This document shows positions 1-5,855 of a DNA stretch of 5,963 nt, piece by piece. Source of the stretch: an uncultured Halomicronema sp. (GTDB lineage Bacteria; Cyanobacteriota; Cyanobacteriia; Phormidesmidales; Phormidesmidaceae). The DNA lies in assembly GCA_937897665.1 (NCBI GenBank), contig CALCPB010000742.1, positions 1 to 5,963 of the forward strand, read 5' to 3'. The translations under genes and the position numbers were made by a program. Numbering within the stretch: position 1 is the first letter of the stretch; each line of letters starts with the position of its first letter. The notes under the pieces are model-generated. The model was not told the origin of the DNA and did not search any database. It saw only the letters and a list, made by a program, of their open reading frames with translations.

Positions 1-2
1 AC

Positions 3-671
3 CTGCCCTGGTTAGAAAAGGCCGGGATGCCGGTACAAGAGCTGCATGGTCAGCGCTATGCCACAGCCGCCAACGGTGAGTTTGCCCATCTGCGGCTGTC
101 AAAAGAGGCGATGAAGGCTGACGTGGTGATCAATTTGCCGAAGGTCAAGTCCCATGTGCAGCTAACCCTGACCCTGGGGGTGAAAAATTTATTTGGCTGT
201 GTGCCGGGCAAGATGAAGGCTTGGTGGCATATGGAAGCAGGGAAGGATCGCGATCGCTTTGCCACAATGCTGGTTGAAACCGCCCGCGCCATTGCCCCTC
301 AGCTAACGATTGTGGATGGCATCATCGGCCACGAAGGGAGCGGCCCCAGCAACGGTGAGCCCAGAGCCTTGGGCGTTTTAGGGGCTTCGACCAATGTTTT
401 TGCGCTGGATCGGGCGCTGATCGAAATTTTAGGGGCAAGTCCGGCTGACATTCCCACTGTGGCTCAGTCCCAGCGTTTGGGGTGCTGCCCCGCCTGGTCA
501 GACATTGAGTTTGTCGGTCAGCTGCCAGAGGAGCTCGCGATCGCCGACTGGCAGTTGCCGGGCCAACTCATGCCCATCGACTTTGGTATGCCCCGCGTTA
601 TGCGTTCAACCTTTAAGCATCTCTATATCCGCTTTATCAAAGAGCCGATGGCGGCCTATGCCAACCGCTAA
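3..671 (+). CDS. DUF362 domain protein, C-terminal part (start outside window)
   Basis: This is the C-terminal 222 residues of a DUF362-family protein. The frame is open from the left edge through the methionine at base 27, and nothing marks that methionine as a start, so the gene begins upstream. The family's core is recognisable: DVVINLPKVKSH at about bases 120-155, then LGVKNLFGCVPG at about 174-209, and IVDGIIGHEGSGPSNGEPRALG at about 309-374. After that comes the usual helical stretch around FALDRALIEILGASPADIP. The biochemical role of DUF362 proteins is poorly defined. Some relatives carry a ferredoxin-type [4Fe-4S] domain, but no CxxCxxC cluster is present here; the protein ends with a basic tail after GMPRVMRSTFKHLYIRF. 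The missing N-terminus could hold further domains. The gene converges on the STAS gene and has no strong terminator of its own just after the stop. Family assignment is firm; function is unknown. Confidence 0.88.
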   Translation: MPWLEKAGMPVQELHGQRYATAANGEFAHLRLSKEAMKADVVINLPKVKSHVQLTLTLGVKNLFGCVPGKMKAWWHMEAGKDRDRFATMLVETARAIAPQLTIVDGIIGHEGSGPSNGEPRALGVLGASTNVFALDRALIEILGASPADIPTVAQSQRLGCCPAWSDIEFVGQLPEELAIADWQLPGQLMPIDFGMPRVMRSTFKHLYIRFIKEPMAAYANR

Positions 672-706
672 ATTTGGGGGCTGAAATCATGTTCTGGCAA
701 ACTGTT

Positions 707-772
707 CAACTCCGAACTCCGTAGGGCCTTGCACTTCCCGCAGGGTATTCTGCGCTCTGAATTCCGAATTCT
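707..772. repeat. Degenerate heptamer tandem repeats (two pairs)
   Basis: Bases 707-720 read as two 7-bp units (CAACTCC, GAACTCC). Bases 759-772 read as two related units (GAATTCC, GAATTCT) and create two GAATTC sites one base apart. The 38 bases between the pairs are not repeated. The units share a GAAYTCC-like consensus. Short tandemly repeated heptamers are known in cyanobacterial intergenic DNA, and these could be eroded copies of such an array. With only two units per pair, chance is not excluded. Confidence 0.4.
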
Positions 773-819
773 GCAAGTGGATGTCAATTGGGCAAATCTG
801 GCCGACACCTCAACATGCT

Positions 820-855
820 AAAAAAGCCCCCCAATCTTTTCAAGAGGGAGGCTTT
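820..855 (-). terminator. Intrinsic terminator of the STAS gene
   Basis: Read on the minus strand, AAAGCCTCCC (855-846) pairs with GGGGGGCTTT (832-823) with a single A/C mismatch. The loop region contains an additional 4-bp inner stem (TCTT/AAGA at 835-838 and 842-845). The outer stem runs straight into six T residues (825-820), which is the classic intrinsic-terminator form. The plus-strand reading lacks a real T-tract after the stem, so the element mainly serves the leftward STAS gene. It may still give the convergent DUF362 transcript a 3'-end hairpin. Confidence 0.75.
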
Positions 856-1009
856 CCCATACCGTGGGTGAATCGCCCTGCTGACAGGCGGCGGCGACAG
901 CGGGGAATCGGCAACCAACAGCCACGGTTGAGGCCCAACTAGGGCAAGTCAGCCATGCGGGCTAGAGCCTTGGCGGGCAGGCCTGATCGTGCCTGCTCCA
1001 CAAACCGAG

Positions 1010-1342
1010 CTAGGCGTTAGAAGCACCCGCGACTTTTTCTTCAAAGGCAGCGCGATCGGGTAAGACTTCAAAGACGCGATCCATGCTGGTGAGTTCAAAT
1101 AGCATGCGCACCTGATCGTTAATCGAGCAAACGTACATCTTCTTTTGAGACGCTCGCACCTTTTTCAAGACGACGACCAAAATTCCCAAGCCAGAACTGT
1201 CAACGAATGAGATGTTGGCCAGATCAATCAGTAACGTGTCGGCACCGTCATCTAGGGCTGCATCAACTTCCTGACGGAAAGCCTCCGCCTTCGTGCCGTC
1301 TAAGATGCCAGCTGGCTCCAGAATTCGGATATTAGATTTCAT
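1010..1342 (-). CDS. STAS-domain anti-anti-sigma factor-like protein
   Basis: This is a small cytosolic STAS-domain protein of the SpoIIAA/RsbV type. Such proteins bind an anti-sigma kinase or another switch partner and are controlled by serine phosphorylation. From the ATG at 1342 it has 110 residues, the usual size for the family. It starts with a beta strand (IRILEPAGILDG), followed by a helix (about 20-32), then LLIDLANISFVDSSGLGILV at about 37-56. In the DSSGLG signature, D48-S49 align with the Asp57-Ser58 phosphorylation site of SpoIIAA. The C-terminal half (CSINDQVRMLFELTSMDRVFEVL) is typical of cyanobacterial members. I chose the start at 1342 because GAGGA lies 4 bases upstream and the domain begins directly after it. 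Alternatives in the same frame are ATG 1372 (120 aa, weak GAGAG upstream), GTG 1378 and TTG 1384. No kinase, phosphatase or sigma gene is adjacent, so the partner must be encoded elsewhere. It is transcribed leftward and ends at the terminator near 820. Confidence 0.92.
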   Translation of the reverse strand: MKSNIRILEPAGILDGTKAEAFRQEVDAALDDGADTLLIDLANISFVDSSGLGILVVVLKKVRASQKKMYVCSINDQVRMLFELTSMDRVFEVLPDRAAFEEKVAGASNA

Positions 1343-1346
1343 AAGT

Positions 1347-1351
1347 TCCTC
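1347..1351 (-). promoter_or_regulatory. Ribosome-binding site favouring STAS start at 1342
   Basis: Minus-strand GAGGA (1351-1347) stands 4 bases before the ATG at 1342. It is a better Shine-Dalgarno match than GAGAG, which lies 5 bases before the ATG at 1372. This is the main sequence evidence for the shorter protein. The site would be internal to the coding region if translation began at 1372. Confidence 0.5.
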
Positions 1352-1435
1352 ATCAATCAGCAAATTTGCCATATTCACTCTCAATAAAATTAGTGGTCAT
1401 CCTTGCCAGAGGAAGCCTCAACTTATTAAAGAGTT

Positions 1436-1471
1436 CCCCGCTTATCTTAGATACATTAAGTAACGGGGCAA
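1436..1471 (-). promoter_or_regulatory. Hairpin and possible promoter upstream of STAS gene
   Basis: Two signals overlap here. One is an inverted repeat: CCCCG (1436-1440) with CGGGG (1464-1468), continued by CTTA (1441-1444) with TAAG (1457-1460) and leaving a 3-base TAA bulge. The other is a promoter-like pair on the minus strand, TTGCCC (1471-1466) and TAAGAT (1449-1444) separated by 16 bases, each matching the sigma-70 consensus at 4 of 6 positions. The hairpin begins 17 bases after the DUF3352 stop and could instead be that gene's terminator, but the bases after it (AACTCTTT) are only a weak T-tract. The two roles cannot be separated from sequence. Confidence 0.3.
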
Positions 1472-1484
1472 ACTGGGAAAATTT

Positions 1485-3206
1485 TTAAGGATCTTCCACC
1501 AGTCTGATCGCCACACTCCCCTGTTGCAAAGACTCACTACTGCCATAGTCACTGATGGTGATCGCCCCGATATGTCCGGTCAACGGTTGCCCAGCGGCGG
1601 CGATCGCCTGCAGCCAGGGAAACTGATCCATCAACGTGGGGGCCAAAGCAGGCCAGTTGACGTAGGTCAGCGCTTCACCGGGCTGAGCAAACTGCTCAGT
1701 GAGCTGCTCAAAAGCGGGCTGCGCCAATAGCGACGGGGTAGTCACACTCTGCAACACCTGCTCTAGCCCAGCCAGCGACGTTGCTAGCACCTGATAGCCT
1801 TGCACTACAGTATGAACGCCGACGACCTGAGTCGTAATACTCAGCGGGCTCTGGGCGTTCGAGCGAGTCACGCCGACGCGTGTCCAAGTGGTGAGGGCGC
1901 GATCGCCGAGCGGCACCTGGCTCACATTGATGCCTTGGGTTTTGGCAAACTCATCGACGGCAGACCACGATTGCCCCTCAGTAAGGGAGGTCAAGAATAG
2001 CCAGGTGGGCGTCATTCCTGGCAGCATGCCCATCGTATAGTCGTCCGGCAACGCCGGGAGCAATTCGGTGATCGCCGAGTCGACCGAGAGCGACAGCGAC
2101 TCTAACAGCGCCCTGAACGATCGCTGCGCCACACTGACACCCCCGAGGCTTCGCTGGCTGGCGGCCACGCGCTGCGCCAAATCGCTGCCTGTAGTGGCAA
2201 AAAGAGTGCTCTCAGGCAGCAGATCTAGAGCCGTGGTGAGTGCAGCAGAATGGGACTGATTTACGGCAAAGGTTTGGCCCGGTGCCGCCGCGATCGCCGT
2301 ATCGCCGAGTAACCCCTCAGAGAATGCCCGCAACGATAAAAACAGGAAGTTAGCGGTGGGCTCATCAGCTTCAGCAAGAGACAACTCAGCCTGATCTTCC
2401 TTTCCCAGCCAGGCCAGCAGACGTGGCCCGTTGGCGTAGACCCAGCCAATCCGTTGCGGTGGCAAGGTGGCGATCGCCGTGCGGTAGTTAGCCGCGCGGG
2501 CCAAACTCACATCCGGGGCCTGGTAAGTGGCGATCGCCTGGCGCAACACGCGCGGGGCGTTGGCTAGCAATACGTAGCGATCGCCCACCAGGGCAGAGGT
2601 TAACGCTTCTAGCCCCACCGTTTCAGCCTGGCCCCGGAGCCCCTTTGACGATGGGCGACTAGGCGCTTGGTCGTAAATTAGGGGAATGCCGGAAACCGTT
2701 TCAAAAATCAGTTTGCGACCCTGAGCCGCTCGCTGCTGCCACAGCACATGCAGGGCTTCGCGTGCGGCCTCGACATCGCGGCAGCTGAGCAAGGCTAAAT
2801 AGCCCGCCTGCAGACCATTCGTCTCGTCATGGTCGAGGTCAGGGGTCGTAACGGCAAAGGTAACTTCTGCCCCCAGCCAGGGCCGCACGTCAGTATCGTA
2901 GGCCCACCCGACAGTGGTTTCTAAAGATTGTTTGAGGGCTTGCCACTCTTGGCGAGCGACAAAGCGACGGCTCGCGGGGGTGAGCAACTGTCGCAATTGC
3001 CAGACCCGGTCAGGGCGAGCGAGCAAAGCCGCCATCACCGGCGCTTGGCGGGGCACAAACTGCGCGGCAGTCGGTACGGTTTGGCCGCCTTGAGTGAGCA
3101 ATGCGCGGGGGTTTTGTGAGGTGAGTCCCCAAAATCCAGCCACCCCCACCAAGACGAGCAGTCCGGCAACTAGGGCGATCGCTGAATAGAAGGTACGCGA
3201 TTTCAT
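1485..3206 (-). CDS. DUF3352 domain protein, membrane-anchored
   Basis: This 573-residue protein belongs to DUF3352, a family of unknown function that I associate with cyanobacteria. The N-terminus (KSR, then a hydrophobic stretch at about 9-28) is a signal anchor or uncleaved signal peptide. I see no lipobox cysteine and no AXA site good enough to insist on cleavage, so the large domain probably sits in the periplasm, or the thylakoid lumen, tethered to the membrane. The soluble part starts with AAQFVPRQAPVMAALLARPDRV (47-68) and carries DVRPWLGAEVTFAVT (106-120), both typical of the family. It appears to be built from two related halves, about 46-305 and 326-568 (see findings). No catalytic motif is evident. 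The start at 3206 has AAGAGA a few bases upstream and places the signal anchor correctly. The gene follows lexA after 162 bases, with a 6-bp-stem hairpin (3241-3246/3259-3264) in its leader. It carries seven HIP1 sites, more than any other gene here. Confidence 0.88.
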   Translation of the reverse strand: MKSRTFYSAIALVAGLLVLVGVAGFWGLTSQNPRALLTQGGQTVPTAAQFVPRQAPVMAALLARPDRVWQLRQLLTPASRRFVARQEWQALKQSLETTVGWAYDTDVRPWLGAEVTFAVTTPDLDHDETNGLQAGYLALLSCRDVEAAREALHVLWQQRAAQGRKLIFETVSGIPLIYDQAPSRPSSKGLRGQAETVGLEALTSALVGDRYVLLANAPRVLRQAIATYQAPDVSLARAANYRTAIATLPPQRIGWVYANGPRLLAWLGKEDQAELSLAEADEPTANFLFLSLRAFSEGLLGDTAIAAAPGQTFAVNQSHSAALTTALDLLPESTLFATTGSDLAQRVAASQRSLGGVSVAQRSFRALLESLSLSVDSAITELLPALPDDYTMGMLPGMTPTWLFLTSLTEGQSWSAVDEFAKTQGINVSQVPLGDRALTTWTRVGVTRSNAQSPLSITTQVVGVHTVVQGYQVLATSLAGLEQVLQSVTTPSLLAQPAFEQLTEQFAQPGEALTYVNWPALAPTLMDQFPWLQAIAAAGQPLTGHIGAITISDYGSSESLQQGSVAIRLVEDP

Positions 3207-3368
3207 AAAGTCTCTTTCACCGGGCGCGAGGTACTCCGCAGGCTCAATGACACAGTGCTAAGCCCGAGAATAGTGTATTACCCCGTGACCTTTCTCAGCG
3301 CTTCCGCTAGCAACGCGATACATCGTGAGCCGCTCATCGCCGGGTAGGTGTTAACGCCGATCAAACCT

Positions 3369-3980
3369 TTATTCGGCAAAGTAGTCGCGCCAAACTCCGA
3401 CCAGTTTTCCTTGAATCTCGACTTGATCGGCCGGAAACTCTTGGATCGGGTAGTTCGGATTGGCGGGCACCAGCTGCACGATGTTGCCCCGGCGATGGAA
3501 ATATTTGAGGGTCGTCCCGTCGGGCACCCGAGCAGCAACGATCGTGCCTTCTCGAACGCTTTGAGGATCTTTAACTGGTCGCATAATCACCATGTCGCCG
3601 TCGCCGATCATGGCTTCGATCATGCTTTCTCCGGTGACTCGCAGGGCATAGTCACCCATCTTGATCGGCAACCCGGCCAGGTTGAGACGCTCAACCTCGG
3701 CTTCGGCTTGCGAGGCAATGTTGACATAGCCAGCGGCGATAATGCCGTAGACGGGCACGCCCTCTTGATCTTGCAAAATGCGGATGGTGCGGGCTTGCCC
3801 CTCGACCCAATCGATGTAGCCTTTTTTGCGCAGATGATCGAGGCGACTTTGAATCGGCGCTGGCGATTTGAGACCCATGGCCCGCATCATCTGCCGAATC
3901 GACGGCGAATGCTGGTTTTGACGGATATAGTCTACGAGCCAGTCATAGAGTTCTTGTTGCGCTTCGGTTAAAGTTTCCAT
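3369..3980 (-). CDS. lexA: LexA repressor (SOS regulator, S24 self-cleaving protease)
   Basis: LexA is a transcriptional repressor that, in the classical SOS response, cuts itself when stimulated by RecA filaments on single-stranded DNA. At 203 residues it is close to E. coli LexA (202). Residues 1-70 form the winged-helix DNA-binding domain (LTEAQQELYDWLVDYI, then SPSIRQMMRAMGLKSPAPIQSRLDHLRKKGYI). The SPAPIQSRL recognition region is of the cyanobacterial type and differs from E. coli SPNAAEEHL. Residues 75-203 are the S24 peptidase domain. The Ala83-Gly84 bond lies in the cleavage loop, Ser119 is in TGESM, and Lys159 is in TTLKYFH, so the catalytic dyad and scissile bond are all intact. The start is supported by AGGAAGG (3992-3986) 5 bases before the ATG and by alignment with E. 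coli LexA. The 99-base leader holds a consensus LexA box, so autoregulation is likely. The SOS role itself is inferred from the family; in some cyanobacteria LexA regulates non-SOS genes. Confidence 0.97.
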   Translation of the reverse strand: METLTEAQQELYDWLVDYIRQNQHSPSIRQMMRAMGLKSPAPIQSRLDHLRKKGYIDWVEGQARTIRILQDQEGVPVYGIIAAGYVNIASQAEAEVERLNLAGLPIKMGDYALRVTGESMIEAMIGDGDMVIMRPVKDPQSVREGTIVAARVPDGTTLKYFHRRGNIVQLVPANPNYPIQEFPADQVEIQGKLVGVWRDYFAE

Positions 3981-3991
3981 TACTGCCTTCC

Positions 3992-4004
3992 TAGACTCAG
4001 TCTA
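3992..4004. promoter_or_regulatory. Perfect 13-bp palindrome before lexA start
   Basis: TAGACTCAGTCTA has two perfect 6-bp arms around one central base. It lies 11 bases upstream of the lexA start codon, and its last base is the first of the AGGAAGG ribosome-binding site. Minus-strand TAGACT (4004-3999) also resembles a -10 element. It does not match the LexA consensus, so if functional it would be a site for another dimeric regulator or a small leader hairpin that could affect access to the ribosome-binding site. Confidence 0.4.
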
Positions 4005-4035
4005 TTGGGTATCAGAACAACAGTACCAACCCAAT
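4004..4035. repeat. 7-bp inverted repeat framing the lexA SOS box
   Basis: ATTGGGT (4004-4010) is perfectly inverted as ACCCAAT (4029-4035). The 18 bases between them contain the whole SOS box at 4014-4027, roughly centred. The arm at 4004 shares one base with the neighbouring 13-bp palindrome. This may be an extension of the operator, a hairpin in the lexA leader, or chance. Confidence 0.4.
4014..4027 (-). promoter_or_regulatory. LexA operator (SOS box) upstream of lexA
   Basis: The minus-strand 14-mer GGTACTGTTGTTCT matches every position of the published cyanobacterial LexA consensus RGTACNNNDGTWCB. It lies about 34 bases before the lexA start, where a bound repressor would block the promoter or initiation. 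Several weak sigma-70-like hexamers overlap it (for example TTGGTA at 4029-4024 with a 17-base gap to AATAGA), but no single promoter stands out. The expected effect is negative autoregulation released on DNA damage. Confidence 0.8.
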
Positions 4036-4055
4036 TGCGATTTGTCCATAAAAAT

Positions 4056-4069
4056 CAAAACTTTGTACT
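4056..4069 (-). promoter_or_regulatory. Degenerate second LexA box
   Basis: Minus-strand AGTACAAAGTTTTG fits RGTACNNNDGTWCB at all but two positions: the G and the C of the second half-site are both T. The left half-site, AGTAC, is intact. It has the same orientation as the consensus box and its centre is 42 bp away. It begins 11 bases after the ABC transporter stop codon. A weaker or cooperative site is plausible; chance is also possible. Confidence 0.35.
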
Positions 4070-4079
4070 ACTCCTGTCA

Positions 4080-5855
4080 TCAGGCCCCAACTTTTACCCC
4101 CGTTTGCACTTGCCACAGTCCGGCGTAGAGGCCCTGGCGATCAATGAGTTCTTCGTGAGTGCCCCATTCCACAAGTTGGCCTTGGTCCATCACGTAGATG
4201 CGATCTGCGTTGCGAATGGTCGAGAGGCGGTGGGCGATCGCGATAGTGGTGCGGTTTTGAGTAATCTTTTCTAACGATTTTTGAATCGCGGCCTCGGTTT
4301 CGTTGTCGACCGCTGAGGTGGCTTCATCTAAAACCAAAAATGGCGGATTTTTGAGAATGTCACGGGCGATCGCCAAGCGCTGCCGCTGCCCGCCGGAGAG
4401 CTTTTGGCCCCGCTCCCCCACGATGGTGTCATACCCTTGGGGCAAGCGCTCGATAAACTCGTGGGCCTCGGCGGCCCGAGCAGCAGCAGCAATAGCGGCG
4501 GCATCGGCCTCAAAGGTGCCATAGGCAATGTTGTCAGCCACAGTGCCATGAAACAAAAAGACATCTTGACTGACCAAGCCAATCGCCTGCCGCAGGTCTT
4601 GGGGTGCGAGTTCGCGCACGTCGATGCCATCAACCGTGATGCGACCGTGATCCACTTCGTAGAGCCGCAGCAGCAGCTTCACCAGCGTGCTTTTACCCGA
4701 GCCGGTCGCCCCGACCACGGCAATGGTGTGACCGGCGGGAATTTTTAAAGTCAGATGCTCGACCACCGGGCGGTGCTGCCCATAGGCAAAGGTGACATCG
4801 GTAAATTGCACATCGCCCTGCACGTTACTCACCGGCAGTCGGCGCTCACCCGGATGGAGGGCAATGGGTGTATCCAGCAGATCCATCACGCGATTGGTGG
4901 AGGCCATAGCCCGCTGATACTGATCTAATGTGTCGCCTAGGCGAGTGAGCGGCCACAGCAGCCGCTGGGTAAGAAACACCAACATGCTGTAGGTGCCGAC
5001 CGCGAGCTGCCCCTCCACCGCCATCAAGCCGCCAAAAATCAGCGTGGCCGTAAACCCGATCAGAATCAAAATGCGGATCAGGGGAATATAGGCGGCGCTG
5101 TAGGCGATCGCGTGGCGGTTGCTCTGGCGATAGGCTTCGCTGTCTTCGCGCACGCGCTCCGTCTCATAGCCCTCAGCGGTAAAGCTTTTGATGGTGAGAA
5201 TGCCAGAAATATTGTTCGAGAGGCGGCTATTGAGCAAGCTCACCCGCTCGCGCACGGCAGCATATCGAGGCGCCAAAAACTTTTGAAAGGCGATCGCGCC
5301 CCACACAATAAACGGCATCGGCAACACCGCCATCCAGGCCACCGCCGGAGCCAACACCCAAAACGCCGTGCCAATCAGCAGAATGGTGGTCACCACCTGC
5401 AGCACTTCGTTAGCCCCCACATCCAAAAACCGTTCGAGCTGGTTGATGTCGTCGTTCAACACCGCCATCAAACCACCCGTGCTGTGGTCTTCAAAATAGG
5501 CCAGCTCTAAATCTTGCAGATGCGCGTAGGCTTCAATCCGCAAATCACGCTGCATGGTCTGCGCTAGGTTGCGCCACAGCACCGAATAGGCATATTGAAA
5601 GGTGGACTCTAGCCCCCAAGTCACCGCCGTCAGCCCCGCCAGCACAAAAAACTGTCCGCGCACGCCGGGAATGCCCAAACCGGCAATCCACGAATCTTGC
5701 TGCTGCACCACGACGTCTACGGCCAGGCCAATCAACACGGGGGGAGCCAGGTCAAACAGCTTGTTGAGCACCGAACAACTGCTGGCTAGCCACACCTCAC
5801 GGCGATATTTGCGGCTGTAGCGCAGCAGGCGTTGAAGCGGATGAGAAGAGACCAT
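4080..5855 (-). CDS. ABC exporter, fused permease and ATPase (MsbA/MdlB-like half-transporter)
   Basis: This 591-residue protein has the standard length and order of a type IV exporter half-transporter that works as a dimer in the inner membrane. Residues about 20-310 form the transmembrane domain with roughly six hydrophobic segments (clear ones near 28-50, 65-85, 150-190 and 255-282). The intracellular-loop motif [15 protein letters not shown] lies at 217-231. Residues 345-585 are the ATPase domain: A-loop Tyr358, Walker [10 protein letters not shown] (382-390), Q-loop Gln430, signature LSGGQ (486-490), Walker B FLVLDE with catalytic Glu511, and H-loop His542. All catalytic residues are present. 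The substrate cannot be read from sequence; lipids, peptides or drugs are all possible. AGGTGGG lies 8 bases before the ATG at 5855, and a TAAGAT hexamer (5895-5890) could be a -10 element, without a convincing -35. The partner is probably a second copy (homodimer), as no sister half-transporter is visible. lexA follows after 99 bases. Confidence 0.95.
   Translation of the reverse strand: MVSSHPLQRLLRYSRKYRREVWLASSCSVLNKLFDLAPPVLIGLAVDVVVQQQDSWIAGLGIPGVRGQFFVLAGLTAVTWGLESTFQYAYSVLWRNLAQTMQRDLRIEAYAHLQDLELAYFEDHSTGGLMAVLNDDINQLERFLDVGANEVLQVVTTILLIGTAFWVLAPAVAWMAVLPMPFIVWGAIAFQKFLAPRYAAVRERVSLLNSRLSNNISGILTIKSFTAEGYETERVREDSEAYRQSNRHAIAYSAAYIPLIRILILIGFTATLIFGGLMAVEGQLAVGTYSMLVFLTQRLLWPLTRLGDTLDQYQRAMASTNRVMDLLDTPIALHPGERRLPVSNVQGDVQFTDVTFAYGQHRPVVEHLTLKIPAGHTIAVVGATGSGKSTLVKLLLRLYEVDHGRITVDGIDVRELAPQDLRQAIGLVSQDVFLFHGTVADNIAYGTFEADAAAIAAAARAAEAHEFIERLPQGYDTIVGERGQKLSGGQRQRLAIARDILKNPPFLVLDEATSAVDNETEAAIQKSLEKITQNRTTIAIAHRLSTIRNADRIYVMDQGQLVEWGTHEELIDRQGLYAGLWQVQTGVKVGA

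Larger units (their letters stand above)
672..1009. other. Non-coding gap between convergent genes
   Basis: This 338-base stretch has no plausible reading frame with coding character on either strand. It holds two pairs of degenerate 7-bp tandem repeats (707-720 and 759-772), a 5-bp-stem hairpin at 739-754 (CGCAG/CTGCG around a 6-base loop), a leftward intrinsic terminator at 820-855, and a second hairpin at 975-998. That last one (GCAGGC/GCCTGC core, 8-base loop) lies just beyond the STAS stop codon and has no T-tract on either side. The roughly 155 bases between the STAS stop and the terminator would form a long 3' untranslated region. I see no tRNA and no RNA family I can name. Confidence 0.6.
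250..5297. repeat. HIP1 octamers (GCGATCGC), 13 dispersed copies
   Basis: The palindrome GCGATCGC starts at 250, 537, 1600, 1899, 2290, 2470, 2530, 2577, 3175, 4234, 4366, 5104 and 5290. An octamer would be expected about 0.1 times in random DNA of this length, so the excess is enormous; it is characteristic of many cyanobacterial genomes. All copies are inside coding regions: two in the DUF362 gene, seven in the DUF3352 gene and four in the ABC exporter gene. None is in lexA, the STAS gene or the intergenic gaps. Three fall within 115 bases (2470-2584). Confidence 0.95.

Noticed and set aside
856..1009. A structured small RNA between the STAS stop and the terminator
   Set aside because: A 3'-UTR hairpin and GC-rich sequence are visible, but there is no promoter and no recognised RNA family. 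It is more simply the STAS 3' untranslated region.
1373..1384. TTG 1384 or GTG 1378 as the STAS start
   Set aside because: Two ATG codons with better-placed Shine-Dalgarno sequences lie downstream, and the added residues are outside the domain.
3192..3205. LexA-like sequence GGTACGCGATTTCA at the start of the DUF3352 gene
   Set aside because: It matches only one half-site well, lies inside the first codons of the gene and misses consensus positions in the second half. A chance match is likely.
3348..3971. Plus-strand frame of about 207 codons opposite lexA
   Set aside because: It is almost fully antisense to lexA, whose identity is certain. It shows no recognisable domain and is best explained as a shadow of a GC-rich coding region.
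3369..3980. Absence of HIP1 octamers from lexA
   Set aside because: At the window's density about one copy would be expected in a gene this short, so having none is not remarkable.
4303..4748. Long alternative frames on both strands inside the ABC ATPase domain
   Set aside because: They overlap the conserved Walker and signature region in other frames, show low-complexity composition and have no family resemblance.
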